Positions 45,729 through 55,624 are shown, numbered from the stretch's first letter. The stretch: 64,000 bases of DNA from Aneurinibacillus sp. Ricciae_BoGa-3 (GCF_028421645.1 NZ_CP116887.1:3412001-3476000); one strand, 5' to 3'. Notes: generated from the sequence alone by a model not told the origin. Translations and numbers: made by a program.

Positions 45729-47750
45729 TCAATACCATGCATCAATTCCTTCTTTTTTTACATCACCTCCCCTCATATTTTTAAGGGCTTTTATCAACTC
45801 CTTGGGAGGCCTCTCTCTCAGGATGTCCTGCCACCCGGTCAAAAGGTTGTCTCGAGTGATTTTATAAGGAGCTACCCCTATAAATGATGGGATCTTTTTT
45901 CCTATTAAAGCATTTGCTGCTGCCAGAGCCATCGCTCTACCCTGTTCATAAGGTCGCTGAGCACTCAAGCCTTTTATTGGACCGCCCTTAGCCATATTTA
46001 AAGCCACATCGCTGTCTAAATCCGCTGTAACAATGCTTATGTCTTCACGGTTTAATTCTCTCAAAGCATTCAATGCCTCCTGAGCTGGCGCATCCCATGA
46101 AACATACAATCCTTCAATTTCAGGATGGTTTTTTATCATTTCATAACATTTATCGAATGTTTTCTTTCTGCTTATAAAATTATCTATCGCTACTATTTCC
46201 AATTCAGGGAACTCTTCGGACAGAACCTGCTGTACTGCTGTATCTCTTTGTTTAGTGGCAAAAAAAGGTGCCCCATGCAATAGTAATCCTATTTTTTTCT
46301 TATTATTTGTACTTAAATATTCACCAAGAATTCTACCTGCTGTTTGGCCATTTTGTCTTTCATTGACCGACACACAGGAAACATAATCCTCTTGTTGCAG
46401 TCCATTCGGAACATTATTAATTAGAACAAGTTTTACTCCTTTGTTAACAACTTCCCTGTAGCTCTGTTCTGTCAAAACCTCATCAGCAGGAATACTGATC
46501 AGGACATCAGGATTCATAGCTAGAATACTTGCATGTTGTTTTATTTGAAGTTCGGGATCAAAGTGAGCATCGGTAACAGCAAGAACTTTTACACCCAAAT
46601 CCGAAAAGACATCCTTTATACCTTTTTCATGCAATCTTGCCCAAGCAATACCTGAATAGTGAAAAGATATTGCTGCTGTATATGAACCTGACCTAATTAA
46701 ATCAATTTCAGAAGGAGTTAAATCCAAAACTTCAGGGCTTTCCGCCTTTTCTCCCAACGGACCTCTTCCGATACACTGTGTGGAATTTCTTACGGTCAGC
46801 CTACTAGAAATCACAGTATCATGGGAAGCGTGTTCCACTCCATTTATTTTTTCATTCAATTTTTCAACACTCTTTATTCCGATTTGTAAAGGGTCAAATG
46901 CTACAGTTGTTATTGCAGGGTTTACCATATCAATCAACTCAAACTCATTAAAGCTTACTAGGGACACATCATCGGGGCACTTTATATATTTGTTGTTAAA
47001 AAATTTCAATAATTCTTTTGTCGCCTGGCCGCCTGCGCTAAGCAAAGCCGTTGGTCTACTCTCTGTGATAAAGATATCTTCAAAGATATCGTTTCCAAAT
47101 GGATTACTTGATTCAAGGTCTATTACTAGCACTGGATCAAATGGAATGCCGTTATTTCGTAATGCATCTTTATATCCCATTAGCATTTGGTTGTGAATAT
47201 AACCATTCCTCAGCTCGTTAATGAAACAAACCCTCTCATGTCCATTTTTAATTACATGATTGGCAGCTTTGTATGCGCTTCCATAGTAATCAATAATTAT
47301 GCTACCGTTTTGTGTAGAATTTCTAGCATGCCCAATTATCACGTTGGGGATGTTTATATCCTTCATCTTAAAAATCTCCCCATCATTGTTTTTATCAGCA
47401 ATGATGATGATGCCTCGAGGCTTCTCCAGTCTTACATATTCTCGCAGCAAACTTTTGTTAAACGAATTTAACACAACCATATCATATCCGTTTTCTTCCG
47501 ATTTGCTTTGGATTCCTTTAACGATATTTATGTAAAAGTAATCCAACAAATTTTCAACCAGACACAAGATGACATCTGATTTAAGGGCTTTCATATTGCG
47601 CAACACAAAATTTGGCTGTCCATCTGATTCGTTAATGACTTTTATTACTCTCTCGGTTAATTCTGTACTCACATATCTAGTTTTATTAACCACATGAGAT
47701 ACAGTAGCAACCGAGACGCCTGCTTTTTTTGCGATTTCTTTAATATTCAT
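45729..47750 (-). CDS. LacI repressor fused to a second sugar-binding domain
   Basis: The 673-residue protein starts with a LacI helix-turn-helix (IKEIAKKAGVSVATVSHVVN, residues 3-22) followed by a normal LacI ligand-binding domain (about 60-330). It then carries a second complete type I periplasmic-binding-protein domain (about 344-660), which matches the transporter's own binding protein at 52440. Shared stretches include GSYTAAISFHYSG, VLAVTDAHF, SAQRPYEQG and the C-terminal region. There is no signal peptide. The regulator is 113 bases upstream of the MocD-like gene and probably controls it. Five TTTACG-type palindromes lie upstream. Confidence 0.9.
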   Translation of the reverse strand: MNIKEIAKKAGVSVATVSHVVNKTRYVSTELTERVIKVINESDGQPNFVLRNMKALKSDVILCLVENLLDYFYINIVKGIQSKSEENGYDMVVLNSFNKSLLREYVRLEKPRGIIIIADKNNDGEIFKMKDINIPNVIIGHARNSTQNGSIIIDYYGSAYKAANHVIKNGHERVCFINELRNGYIHNQMLMGYKDALRNNGIPFDPVLVIDLESSNPFGNDIFEDIFITESRPTALLSAGGQATKELLKFFNNKYIKCPDDVSLVSFNEFELIDMVNPAITTVAFDPLQIGIKSVEKLNEKINGVEHASHDTVISSRLTVRNSTQCIGRGPLGEKAESPEVLDLTPSEIDLIRSGSYTAAISFHYSGIAWARLHEKGIKDVFSDLGVKVLAVTDAHFDPELQIKQHASILAMNPDVLISIPADEVLTEQSYREVVNKGVKLVLINNVPNGLQQEDYVSCVSVNERQNGQTAGRILGEYLSTNNKKKIGLLLHGAPFFATKQRDTAVQQVLSEEFPELEIVAIDNFISRKKTFDKCYEMIKNHPEIEGLYVSWDAPAQEALNALRELNREDISIVTADLDSDVALNMAKGGPIKGLSAQRPYEQGRAMALAAANALIGKKIPSFIGVAPYKITRDNLLTGWQDILRERPPKELIKALKNMRGGDVKKEGIDAWY

Positions 47751-47774
47751 TGTAACCTCATTAACCTCTGATTT

Positions 47775-48095
47775 TTTACGTAAATCCTCTACAGAGCCAT
47801 TGAATATGATTTTGAAAAGTTCCGATTAAGTAGGAAATCAAACTACAATAACCCAATTACTAGTTCTTATAATATTTATAACATTCATATCTTTTTATGT
47901 CAACAAATTTACGCAAATAATTTTTTTCTATTTAATTTGAATATATATTTTTTCATAAAATTGCGTTTTATTTATCAAAATGGTACCTTAATAGTTTTTT
48001 ACGTAATATTTTTAGCCATTTTAAAATGCGTTGTTATGATTGATATAATTGAACGGTTTTTTAATTTGATATTTACGTAAAAATATTTACGGAAA
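47775..48095. promoter_or_regulatory. Five TTTACGTAAA-type operator candidates
   Basis: TTTACGTAAA occurs at 47775 and 48072, with variants TTTACGCAAA (47908), TTTACGTAAT (47998) and TTTACGGAAA (48086). The consensus is a palindrome with a central CG, as expected for LacI-family repressors. All lie in the AT-rich gap upstream of the fused regulator, and the last two are 14 bases apart. They are the likely sites of the regulator itself. Confidence 0.6.
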
Positions 48096-48230
48096 TCCAA
48101 GGAATAAAGAAAATAGGAAATCATTTAGAGGCTACTGCAAAACATTTACATTTATTAGGAAGTAACTCTCCGACGGGGCTTTTTTTTGTTATAATTAGGA
48201 AATAAAAAGTCGCTTGCGGAGAAATATATA

Positions 48231-48420
48231 TGTTACTGAACCACCGTCAATCTTCTTTATGATTTCATGCTAAGTTATATAATATGATTCCTGAACATCA
48301 TATTTTAAAACGAGTCAACGAACATGTTAAAGATTTTCCAACTCAGCCGCTTCCGTCGCCATCGCTTAGGTGTGTACACATTGAAACAGTATTGAGCAAA
48401 TCGTAAAACAATATATTTAT
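48231..48420 (+). mobile_element. Possible transposase N-terminal remnant
   Basis: The plus strand reads MLLNHRQSSL, stop, then YNMIPEHHILKRVNEHVKDF in the same frame before a further stop. The MIPEHHxLKRVNE pattern resembles the N terminus of IS1182-type transposases. It is short and broken, so this is tentative. Confidence 0.3.
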
Positions 48421-48486
48421 AAAGGGCTGATAAAAGTCAACCGCTCTTTGTATAAAATTGAAATCGAGGAGTTTTTGTTCCAATAT

Positions 48487-48526
48487 AAAAATCAGGCAAT
48501 CATTTTGCTGTGATCGCCTGATTTAT
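48487..48526 (-). terminator. Terminator of the inositol-type operon
   Basis: On the minus strand AAATCAGGCGATC and GATTGCCTGATTTTTA form a long stem (one mismatch) about 100 bases after the permease stop. Confidence 0.75.
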
Positions 48527-48630
48527 ATTGAAAAATAAAATTGGTATTAGTTAACCAACAAAGAAGTAATGTAGTAGAACGTAATACTTGATTGCTTTAG
48601 CCAATATTTATATAGTTAGTTTCATTAGTT

Positions 48631-49611
48631 TTAACGTGATTTTTTGCCGAAAGCTACGGCTAAAATGATGATTGCACCGCTGACAACCATTTGCTGGCTA
48701 ACGTCTAGTCCCATAATAATCAAACCGTTGTTAATGGTACCAATCATTAGTGAACCGATTACGGTACCTATAATGGAACCATTTCCGCCAAATAAGCTGG
48801 TCCCACCTAAAATTACGGCAGCAATGGCATTCAATTCATCGCCCTGCCCAAAGCTGTAGCGGGCACTCTGCATCATGCCGCTGTAGAGCATTCCCGCAAT
48901 GGCAGCCGCTACACCTGTAATGACAAGTGCCGTAAATCGGATGCGCCCAGTGTTTACCCCTGAGTATTCAGCAGATTGGCGGTTACCACCAGTGGCAAGA
49001 ATTTGGCGGCCAAAAGGTGTCCTTTTCAGTGCAAAATGACCGATTACTAGAACAACTAAGGACCAGATGAGAAGCGAAGGGATTGGCCCTACATTACCAG
49101 AACCAAATATATTGTTGAATGACATATCAAGAATCGGAACCGGGTTGGTATGTGTAATCCACATATCAACACCACGTACCAGCTGCATCATGCCTAATGT
49201 TACAAGGAAGGAAGGAATAGCAACTTTGGTCGTAAGAAAACCATTTATAGCGCCAACAACTAAGCCTGCAAGTAACCCTGCGACAATTCCACCCAATAAA
49301 CCAAAGCCTGACTGCATCGCAAGCGCTGATATTAATGCGGCCAATGCCGTCGTAGATCCAACTGATAAGTCAATTTCACCCGTACCAATGACAAATGTCA
49401 TGGCAACAGCCATAATCGATATCATCGTTGTCTGGCGAACAATATTCAGTAAATTTGAGGACTGAAGGAAACCCTGGTCTCCTAATGTAGTCCCGAAGAA
49501 AATTAGAATGATTACAAAGGCAAAGTATACAATATAATTGCGCCACTCAAACTTTCTTTTGTTCATTTTGGTGTTTACTTGAGTTTTTTCATTAATAGCC
49601 TTGGATAGCAT
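48631..49611 (-). CDS. Sugar ABC transporter permease (RbsC family)
   Basis: The 326-residue protein has eight to ten membrane helices, the start region of RbsC-like permeases, and the EAA-like segment SGVNTGRIRFTALVITGVAAAIAG. It is the membrane part of an importer with the ATPase upstream and the binding protein at 52440. The start at 49611 follows AGGAGGAG and overlaps the ATPase end by 20 bases. Confidence 0.93.
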   Translation of the reverse strand: MLSKAINEKTQVNTKMNKRKFEWRNYIVYFAFVIILIFFGTTLGDQGFLQSSNLLNIVRQTTMISIMAVAMTFVIGTGEIDLSVGSTTALAALISALAMQSGFGLLGGIVAGLLAGLVVGAINGFLTTKVAIPSFLVTLGMMQLVRGVDMWITHTNPVPILDMSFNNIFGSGNVGPIPSLLIWSLVVLVIGHFALKRTPFGRQILATGGNRQSAEYSGVNTGRIRFTALVITGVAAAIAGMLYSGMMQSARYSFGQGDELNAIAAVILGGTSLFGGNGSIIGTVIGSLMIGTINNGLIIMGLDVSQQMVVSGAIIILAVAFGKKSR

Positions 49612-51088
49612 GATGAAGCTCCTCCTCGGATTCAATATTCTTTCGGTAAAGTTCTTTCGTAATCGTTCCGTTATATAACACTAACACTCTATCGCTAACC
49701 GCCAGCAACTCCTCTAGCTCTGACGATATAACTAAAATAGCCATCCCGTCATTCGCCATGGATCGGATTATTTCCACAATCTCAGATTTTGCTCCAATAT
49801 CTACCCCGATTGTTGGTTCATCCAAAATCAATACTTTCGGATGTTGGGCAAGCCATTTAGCCAACACGATTTTTTGCTGATTTCCGCCGGATAGGAGCTT
49901 TACAATTTTTGAAACTCCATCGGTTTTAATATTTAATTTATCAATGTACTCCGAAGTAAGTTCACTGCCTTTGCTATCATCGACAAATAGCCCCTTAGTC
50001 AACTTTTTAATCATCGGCAACATCATATTGTCACGGACAGTATGATCCAAAACGAGTCCCTGTTTCCTTCTATCTTCCGGCACAAGCGCAATTCCATTAC
50101 GGATGGCATCTTTTGTGCGTTTTACTTTTTGATTGTCGATTAATACTTCACCCGCATCTGGCCGGTTCATGCCAAATAAACATCGGGCAATCTCCGTCCT
50201 GCCGCTGCCCATCAATCCGGCTAATCCGACGATTTCCCCTGGATACAGCTTAAACGATACATCTTTAACTCTGTTGCCGTATGCGAGGTTTTTTACTTCA
50301 AGAATAGGTTGCTCAGGACGGTTAAACGTTCGTTCGATCCATTCGAAAGATTTTCCAGCCTCTGCACCCATCATGCTTTCCACGACTTTATCCATTGTTA
50401 GGTTCTTACATTCTTCTGTTAGAATGGTGCGGCCGTCTTTTAATACGGTGATCTTATCGCATATTTCAAAAATTTCAGCCATACGGTGGGATATATAAAC
50501 AATGGAGATCCCATTTTCTTTAAGCTGGTTAACTAGTTTAAATAATGAAATCGTTTCAGATTCTGATAAAGAAGCTGTGGGTTCATCCATAATGAGAATT
50601 TTAGCGTTTTTCGATAACGCCTTAGCGATTTCAACCATCTGCCAGTAACCAACCCCTAAGGAGTCCACTGTTACATTCGGATTAATATCAACATTAAGTG
50701 TCTTTAGGATAGCTTCTGCCGCCCGCACACATTCTTTATCATTGATGAATGTTTTAGCTGAACGGGGTTCTCTGGTTAGAAAAATATTTTGCGCGACTGT
50801 TAATGTCGGAATTAAACTAAACTCTTGAAAAATCATGGCAATACCATTTTTTTCAGCGTCCTGCATAGAATTAATTTCTACTTTATGGTGATCAATATCA
50901 ATGGTCCCGTCATCTTTCGAATAAACGCCTGTCAAAATTTTCATCAGAGTAGATTTACCAGCACCGTTCCCGCCGCAAAGTGCGTGAATCTCTCCTTTGG
51001 CTAAGGAGAAACTGGCTTTTTTCAAGACCGGAATTCCATTGAAGGCTTTTTCAATATTCTCCATTTTTAATACATAATTATCACTCAT
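49592..51088 (-). CDS. Sugar ABC transporter ATPase (RbsA family, two domains)
   Basis: The 498-residue protein has two tandem ATPase domains. The first has Walker A GGNGAGKSTLMK and Walker B ILIMDEPTASLS; the second has the degenerate Walker A GLMGSGRTEI, a complete signature LLSGGNQQKIVLAKWLA and Walker B VLILDEPTIGVD. This is the layout of ribose/inositol/galactose importers. The start at 51088 follows AGGTGACCCC. Confidence 0.95.
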   Translation of the reverse strand: MSDNYVLKMENIEKAFNGIPVLKKASFSLAKGEIHALCGGNGAGKSTLMKILTGVYSKDDGTIDIDHHKVEINSMQDAEKNGIAMIFQEFSLIPTLTVAQNIFLTREPRSAKTFINDKECVRAAEAILKTLNVDINPNVTVDSLGVGYWQMVEIAKALSKNAKILIMDEPTASLSESETISLFKLVNQLKENGISIVYISHRMAEIFEICDKITVLKDGRTILTEECKNLTMDKVVESMMGAEAGKSFEWIERTFNRPEQPILEVKNLAYGNRVKDVSFKLYPGEIVGLAGLMGSGRTEIARCLFGMNRPDAGEVLIDNQKVKRTKDAIRNGIALVPEDRRKQGLVLDHTVRDNMMLPMIKKLTKGLFVDDSKGSELTSEYIDKLNIKTDGVSKIVKLLSGGNQQKIVLAKWLAQHPKVLILDEPTIGVDIGAKSEIVEIIRSMANDGMAILVISSELEELLAVSDRVLVLYNGTITKELYRKNIESEEELHHAIQGY

Positions 51089-51215
51089 GGGGTCACCTAC
51101 TTTACAGGGTGGAATGGGAGCAGAAGTAACATGTGAACTATGCATCCTTGCCTGCTCCCATTCCTTTTTAAATTCAAATTAATAAAGTCTGATCCTAATA
51201 GCCTCGACTCTGGTC

Positions 51216-52388
51216 CTATTCAATCGAACTAATTTTAACCCACTCGTTAGTCTCACCTGATTGCAAAATCGCATCGCAAATTTTTGCAATTTGATAACCA
51301 TCGTTAAAGTTTGGTGAAACCGGAGTTCCGTCAACAATGGCCTTGAAGAAGTCGCAGCACTCAACGATTTTCGTTTCGCCATAGCCGATTCCGAGTGCCG
51401 GAATTGGCCACAAACTTTCACCGTATGGATGAGCCGGACCGGTGTAGATCGTTCTGAATCCCTTTGCATCAGCCGGATCATCCGCGAAGCAAACTTGGAG
51501 TTCATCTCTTCTTTCATAGTTGAAGAAAATTGAACCTGTTTCTCCGTGAATCTCAAACGTGATGTAGTTATTGCGGCCATGAGCATTTCGTGTAGATTCG
51601 ATACTACCAATAGCACCGCTTTCAAAGTTAATTAAGAAGTTCACTTCATCATCCACATCTACAACACCCTTAGGAGCGTCAGAAGTAGATCGCACCGTAC
51701 CTAATTTATCTAATCCACCCTGTTGAATCGGACGTTCAGGAATCCACGTTTTCACCAACGCATTTACACTTTCAAACTCCCCTGCTAAATAGCGGGCCAT
51801 ATCGATCACGTGTGCAGCAATATCGCCAAGCGCGCCAGAGCCTGCCACATCTTTTTTAAAGCGCCAGGAAAGCGGTGAATTCGGGTCCGCTGACCAATCC
51901 TGTAGATAGGTGCCGCGGAAACTGAGGATTTTGCCAATTCGCCCTTCCTGGATAAACTTCTTCGCAAGCTCTACTGCCGGAGTTCTGCGATAATTGAAGG
52001 CAACCATGTGGGTTACACCGGCCTGTTCCACCGCATCGAGCATCGTTTTTGTTTCTTTCGCATTCCGGGCCAGCGGCTTTTCACAAATAATGTGTTTGCC
52101 AGCTTTTGCAGCTGCGATAGCCATTTCAGCGTGAACATTGTTCGGGGTTACAATGTCTATGATATCGATTTCAGGATCAGCGATAAGCTCTCTCCAATCC
52201 CCATATGCTTTCTCGAAACCAAATCGATTTTTCGCATCAGTTGCAACTTCCAAATTGATGTCAGCAATAGCCTTACGAACAGGGATCGCAGGTGCAGGCC
52301 AGAAGAACATTGGCATGGAAGCATACGCCAGAGAATGTGCCTTCGCCATAAATCCTCCGCCGATCAACCCGACATTTAGCTGTTTCAT
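51216..52388 (-). CDS. Gfo/Idh/MocA family dehydrogenase
   Basis: The 390-residue protein has the Rossmann motif VGLIGGGFMAKAHS at the N terminus and the catalytic CEKPLARN (Lys in EKP). Family members act on inositols, inosamines and sugars; the name MocA comes from rhizopine catabolism. Asp and His of the catalytic tetrad lie in GDIAAHVIDMARYL (about residues 183-196). It lies between the binding protein and the ATPase gene, a strong hint at a cyclitol substrate. Confidence 0.93.
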   Translation of the reverse strand: MKQLNVGLIGGGFMAKAHSLAYASMPMFFWPAPAIPVRKAIADINLEVATDAKNRFGFEKAYGDWRELIADPEIDIIDIVTPNNVHAEMAIAAAKAGKHIICEKPLARNAKETKTMLDAVEQAGVTHMVAFNYRRTPAVELAKKFIQEGRIGKILSFRGTYLQDWSADPNSPLSWRFKKDVAGSGALGDIAAHVIDMARYLAGEFESVNALVKTWIPERPIQQGGLDKLGTVRSTSDAPKGVVDVDDEVNFLINFESGAIGSIESTRNAHGRNNYITFEIHGETGSIFFNYERRDELQVCFADDPADAKGFRTIYTGPAHPYGESLWPIPALGIGYGETKIVECCDFFKAIVDGTPVSPNFNDGYQIAKICDAILQSGETNEWVKISSIE

Positions 52389-52439
52389 CTTAAACTCCTC
52401 CTGGTTTTTAATAAGCTTTATTGATCCTTACTTGTCAAA

Positions 52440-53648
52440 TTATTTCAGTGCATTCGTAACATCTGCTGGCGGTGCAGCATGGTAAACGGTTTGATAGGAT
52501 TGTGGCAGGTTAGAGCGGTTTACCGCTACCGATGGAACAGCGACGTATGGATGAGTTTCACCGCCGATAAGCGCCAATGCCGCCTCTCGTGCCTCTGCAA
52601 CTCCCTGATCGAAAGGACGTTGCGCTCCCAGACCTTTTACAAACCCATTTTGAGCCATGTTTAATGCTACCTCATGCCCTAAATCTTCGGTTACAATCTT
52701 AAAGTCATTCGGGTTTTTACCAGCAATTCTAGCGGCCGATACAGCACCCATAGTGGGAGTATCCCATGCAACCCATAATCCTTGAAGGTTTGGCTGTTTT
52801 GTAAGAAGCGCCGAAGCCTGCGTCTGTGTTTGATTTTGATCCTGGAATCCTTCCGTTGCCACAATATGAATGTCGGGATATTTCGCCTTAAGTCGGGCGG
52901 CAAAGCCTTCATATCGCTGGTTTGTAACATAGAAATTAGAGGCATAATATAAAACTGCGACATTACCTTTGTTATTGATTGCCTTAGCTAATTCATCTGC
53001 AGCAACCATGCCGTTACCGAAGTTATCAGCTGATACAACTGAAACATAGTCTTTTCCTGCCTTCATACCAACAGCTGGCTGATCCATAAATACGATTTTC
53101 ACGCCGGCATCAGATAATTTCTTGTAGGCGCTTGCTTCTGTTTTTGCATCTACCGGGATACTTACAAGAATATTCGGTTTTTTTGCAGAGATAGCTTCTA
53201 AATCAGAAGCTTGTTGCGTATTTTTGAAATTGGCGTCTGTCACAGCGATAATACTAATGCCCATCTTTTCAAATTCAGATTTTAAGCCATCAATTTGTTT
53301 CTGTGACCAATCACTCCCTGAATAATGCAATGAAATAGCAGCGGTATAATGACCGGCTTTAATTTTCGCTAACTGTTGATCGGTGATTTTAATTTTATCA
53401 GCAGGGAACGCTTTTTCACCGTTTGGTCCACTACTTAGGATCACACCTGTAATCGTGTCTTGCTGAGCTTGCTTTAATTGGTCGGCTGAAGGCTCCTGGT
53501 ACCATGACGGTTGTGCCACGTTTTTAGATGAACCGGAACCAGAACCTGATGTTTGATTTGCCTGCGTTCCACATCCAAATAATGAAACGGATAGTAATGC
53601 CGTCGCTGCTAATGCCCCTGCTTTTTTAATGCCGTTATTTTTTTTCAT
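52440..53648 (-). CDS. Sugar ABC transporter substrate-binding lipoprotein
   Basis: The 402-residue protein has a signal peptide ending in the lipobox LFGC (Cys near residue 26), a Ser/Gly linker, and a type I periplasmic binding fold (TAAISLHYSG, VSIPVDAKTEAS, WVAWDTPTMGA, LGAQRPFDQG). It resembles the rhizopine/inositol-type binding proteins in the operon context. The same domain, without a signal peptide, is fused to the LacI-type regulator at 45729. Confidence 0.93.
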   Translation of the reverse strand: MKKNNGIKKAGALAATALLSVSLFGCGTQANQTSGSGSGSSKNVAQPSWYQEPSADQLKQAQQDTITGVILSSGPNGEKAFPADKIKITDQQLAKIKAGHYTAAISLHYSGSDWSQKQIDGLKSEFEKMGISIIAVTDANFKNTQQASDLEAISAKKPNILVSIPVDAKTEASAYKKLSDAGVKIVFMDQPAVGMKAGKDYVSVVSADNFGNGMVAADELAKAINNKGNVAVLYYASNFYVTNQRYEGFAARLKAKYPDIHIVATEGFQDQNQTQTQASALLTKQPNLQGLWVAWDTPTMGAVSAARIAGKNPNDFKIVTEDLGHEVALNMAQNGFVKGLGAQRPFDQGVAEAREAALALIGGETHPYVAVPSVAVNRSNLPQSYQTVYHAAPPADVTNALK

Positions 53649-53675
53649 CTACTTAATCCCCCAATTCTAATTCTC

Positions 53676-54488
53676 TTATTTAAAAACAGAATCTAGATAT
53701 TTTTTGCTAATTAAAGCGCCATCTTTTGGGTGGCCCTCGTAATAATCTAACTCGACGGTAACCCAGCCATCATATTTGTGTTCAAGCAACAGCTGAGCCA
53801 GTTTATCTAGAGGCAACTGCCCTTTACCTAAAGGAAGGAACTCACCATTTGCATAATCTTTGAAATGGATATATTTCACTCGATCGATATACTTGGAAAC
53901 GATGGCTAGCAGGTCGGCTCCGCCGGCAGCCAGGTGTGCGGTGTCCGGGCAGAAATCTATGGATGTATATTCGAAAATGCGATCTACCTGCTCAGGAGAT
54001 TGAGCTATCGTTCCCAAATGCGGATGAAAACTTGCTTTCAAACCATAATGATTGGTTATCTCAACCACTTTATCTAATCCATGTGCTAGAGCGCGATAGT
54101 CTTCCGGTAAAATACCCTTTGAGCGGACAGCTCCTCCACCTACAACAAAATGTTCAGCGCCAAATTCTTTGCCTAATTTGGCCGCTTCCTCTATTCGCCA
54201 GAGTTCATCCTCCAGGACATCCTTGTAGATAAAATTAGCACCGCTGTAGACGCCGATAAGTGAGAGCTTTTTTTCCTCTAATAGTTCTTTAAATTTAGTA
54301 GTTTCACCAGCATACTGATAGAGATTACCATCGAAAATTTCAATTCCCTGATAACCTGCACTGGCGATATCATTTACAGCTTCATCATTGGAACCGTTCG
54401 TCAGATAAAAGAGATCTTTGATTGAGGTCACACCTGCAGGATGTCCAACAACCCCGCCCCACGTGTTTGTCTGGTAACCAAATTTCAC
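53676..54488 (-). CDS. Sugar phosphate isomerase/epimerase (IolE/MocC-like)
   Basis: The 270-residue TIM barrel starts VKFGYQTNTWGGVVGHPAG and shows GYQGIEIFDGN, LKASFHPHLGT, FCPDTAHLAAGG, YIHFKDYANGEF and WVTVELDYYEG, with the Glu, Asp, His and Glu of the metal site in order. IolE dehydrates scyllo-inosose; MocC has a related role. The frame is open to 54527, but the GTG start at 54488 follows AAAGGGGG at good spacing. A dual operator lies 74-118 bases upstream. Confidence 0.92.
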   Translation of the reverse strand: MKFGYQTNTWGGVVGHPAGVTSIKDLFYLTNGSNDEAVNDIASAGYQGIEIFDGNLYQYAGETTKFKELLEEKKLSLIGVYSGANFIYKDVLEDELWRIEEAAKLGKEFGAEHFVVGGGAVRSKGILPEDYRALAHGLDKVVEITNHYGLKASFHPHLGTIAQSPEQVDRIFEYTSIDFCPDTAHLAAGGADLLAIVSKYIDRVKYIHFKDYANGEFLPLGKGQLPLDKLAQLLLEHKYDGWVTVELDYYEGHPKDGALISKKYLDSVFK

Positions 54489-54561
54489 GTCATTTCCCCC
54501 TTTGAAATCGATTGCAATATTTGCCAAAAATTATTGCTTTTAATATAGAAAGTTTTCTGTT

Positions 54562-54606
54562 TGTAATCGTTTGCAGCATGATGTAATCATATTGTAAACG
54601 ATTACT
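54562..54606. promoter_or_regulatory. Dual LacI/cre-type operator as large inverted repeat
   Basis: TGTAATCGTTTGCA (54562-54575) and TGTAAACGATTACT (54593-54606) each resemble LacI-family operators. Their cores GTAATCGTTT and AAACGATTAC are perfect reverse complements 33 bases apart. Between them ATGAT-GTA-ATCAT (54578-54590) is another palindrome. This stands before the isomerase gene and probably controls an internal promoter. Confidence 0.6.
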
Positions 54607-54652
54607 ATTCTTGTTGTCTAGATAAAATCTATTTGTCTGGATTAAAATTTTA

Positions 54653-55624
54653 TTAGGCCCACCACATCTCACCAGGTGATTCTCGCAGGATCGATCGCTT
54701 GAGCATTTCGACCGCCTTAGCGAAACCTTCTTCGACAGACGCGAGCGCATCCTCGTGCTCAATGCTTAGCACACCATCATATCCGACCACGCGCAGCATG
54801 CTGACGATTTGCTTCCAGGTGGCTTCTTGCATCCCATAGCCAACGCTGCGGAATGTCCAGGAGCGGTTCATGATGTCACCGTATGGTTTTGTGTCCAGCA
54901 CACCGTTGCGCTGGATATTGGTGCGATCCAGATACACATCTTTCGCGTGCGCATGGAAGATCGCCCCGTGCTTACCCAACAGTTTGATGGCTTCTACCGG
55001 ATCGATGCCCTGCCATAACAGATGGCTTGGGTCAAAATTCGCTCCAATCGAATTTCCCACCGCTTCACGCAGGCGTAAAAGCGTTTCCGGGTTATACACC
55101 ATAAATCCCGGATGCATCTCAAAAGCAATTTTGCTTACATGGTGCTGATTGGCAAACGCGGCTTCTTCCTTCCAGTAGGGGGTGAGCTTCTGTTCCCACT
55201 GCCAGTTTAGAATTTCCAGGTAATCCGGCGGCCAGGCGCATGTTACCCAGTTGGGGTAGAGCGATTGGTCAGAATCGCCCGGACAGCCCGAGAATACATT
55301 AATGCAATCGATGCCTAATTTTTCTGCAAGCAGAACCGTTTTCCGCCACGTGTCATGAAATTGCTGCGCCACCTCTTTTTGCGGGTGCAGCGGATTGCCA
55401 TGGCAGCTTAATGCGCTAATGATAAGTCCTTTTTCATCCAACTTTCTTTGCAGTTCGGCAATCTTTGTTTCATCCGCCAGCAGTTCATCCGGATTGCAGT
55501 GGGCATTGCCCGGATAATTTCCGGTGCCAAGCTCCACCGCGTCAAGTCCCAGACTCTTGACGATATCGAGCGTCTCATCTAATGATTTATCTTGAAACAA
55601 TACGGTAAGTACACCTAGTTTCAT
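54653..55624 (-). CDS. Sugar phosphate isomerase/epimerase family protein
   Basis: The 323-residue TIM barrel begins MKLGVLTVLFQDKSLDETLD and shows LDAVELGTGNYPGN, ISALSCHGNPLHP, IAFEMHPGFMVYNPETL, GANFDPSHLLWQG and VLSIEHEDALAS, with metal ligands Glu, Asp, His and Glu. The longer upstream frame (to 55981) overlaps the dehydrogenase, so the ATG at 55624, which overlaps the previous stop (ATGA), is taken. Second of three such isomerases in the island. Confidence 0.93.
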   Translation of the reverse strand: MKLGVLTVLFQDKSLDETLDIVKSLGLDAVELGTGNYPGNAHCNPDELLADETKIAELQRKLDEKGLIISALSCHGNPLHPQKEVAQQFHDTWRKTVLLAEKLGIDCINVFSGCPGDSDQSLYPNWVTCAWPPDYLEILNWQWEQKLTPYWKEEAAFANQHHVSKIAFEMHPGFMVYNPETLLRLREAVGNSIGANFDPSHLLWQGIDPVEAIKLLGKHGAIFHAHAKDVYLDRTNIQRNGVLDTKPYGDIMNRSWTFRSVGYGMQEATWKQIVSMLRVVGYDGVLSIEHEDALASVEEGFAKAVEMLKRSILRESPGEMWWA

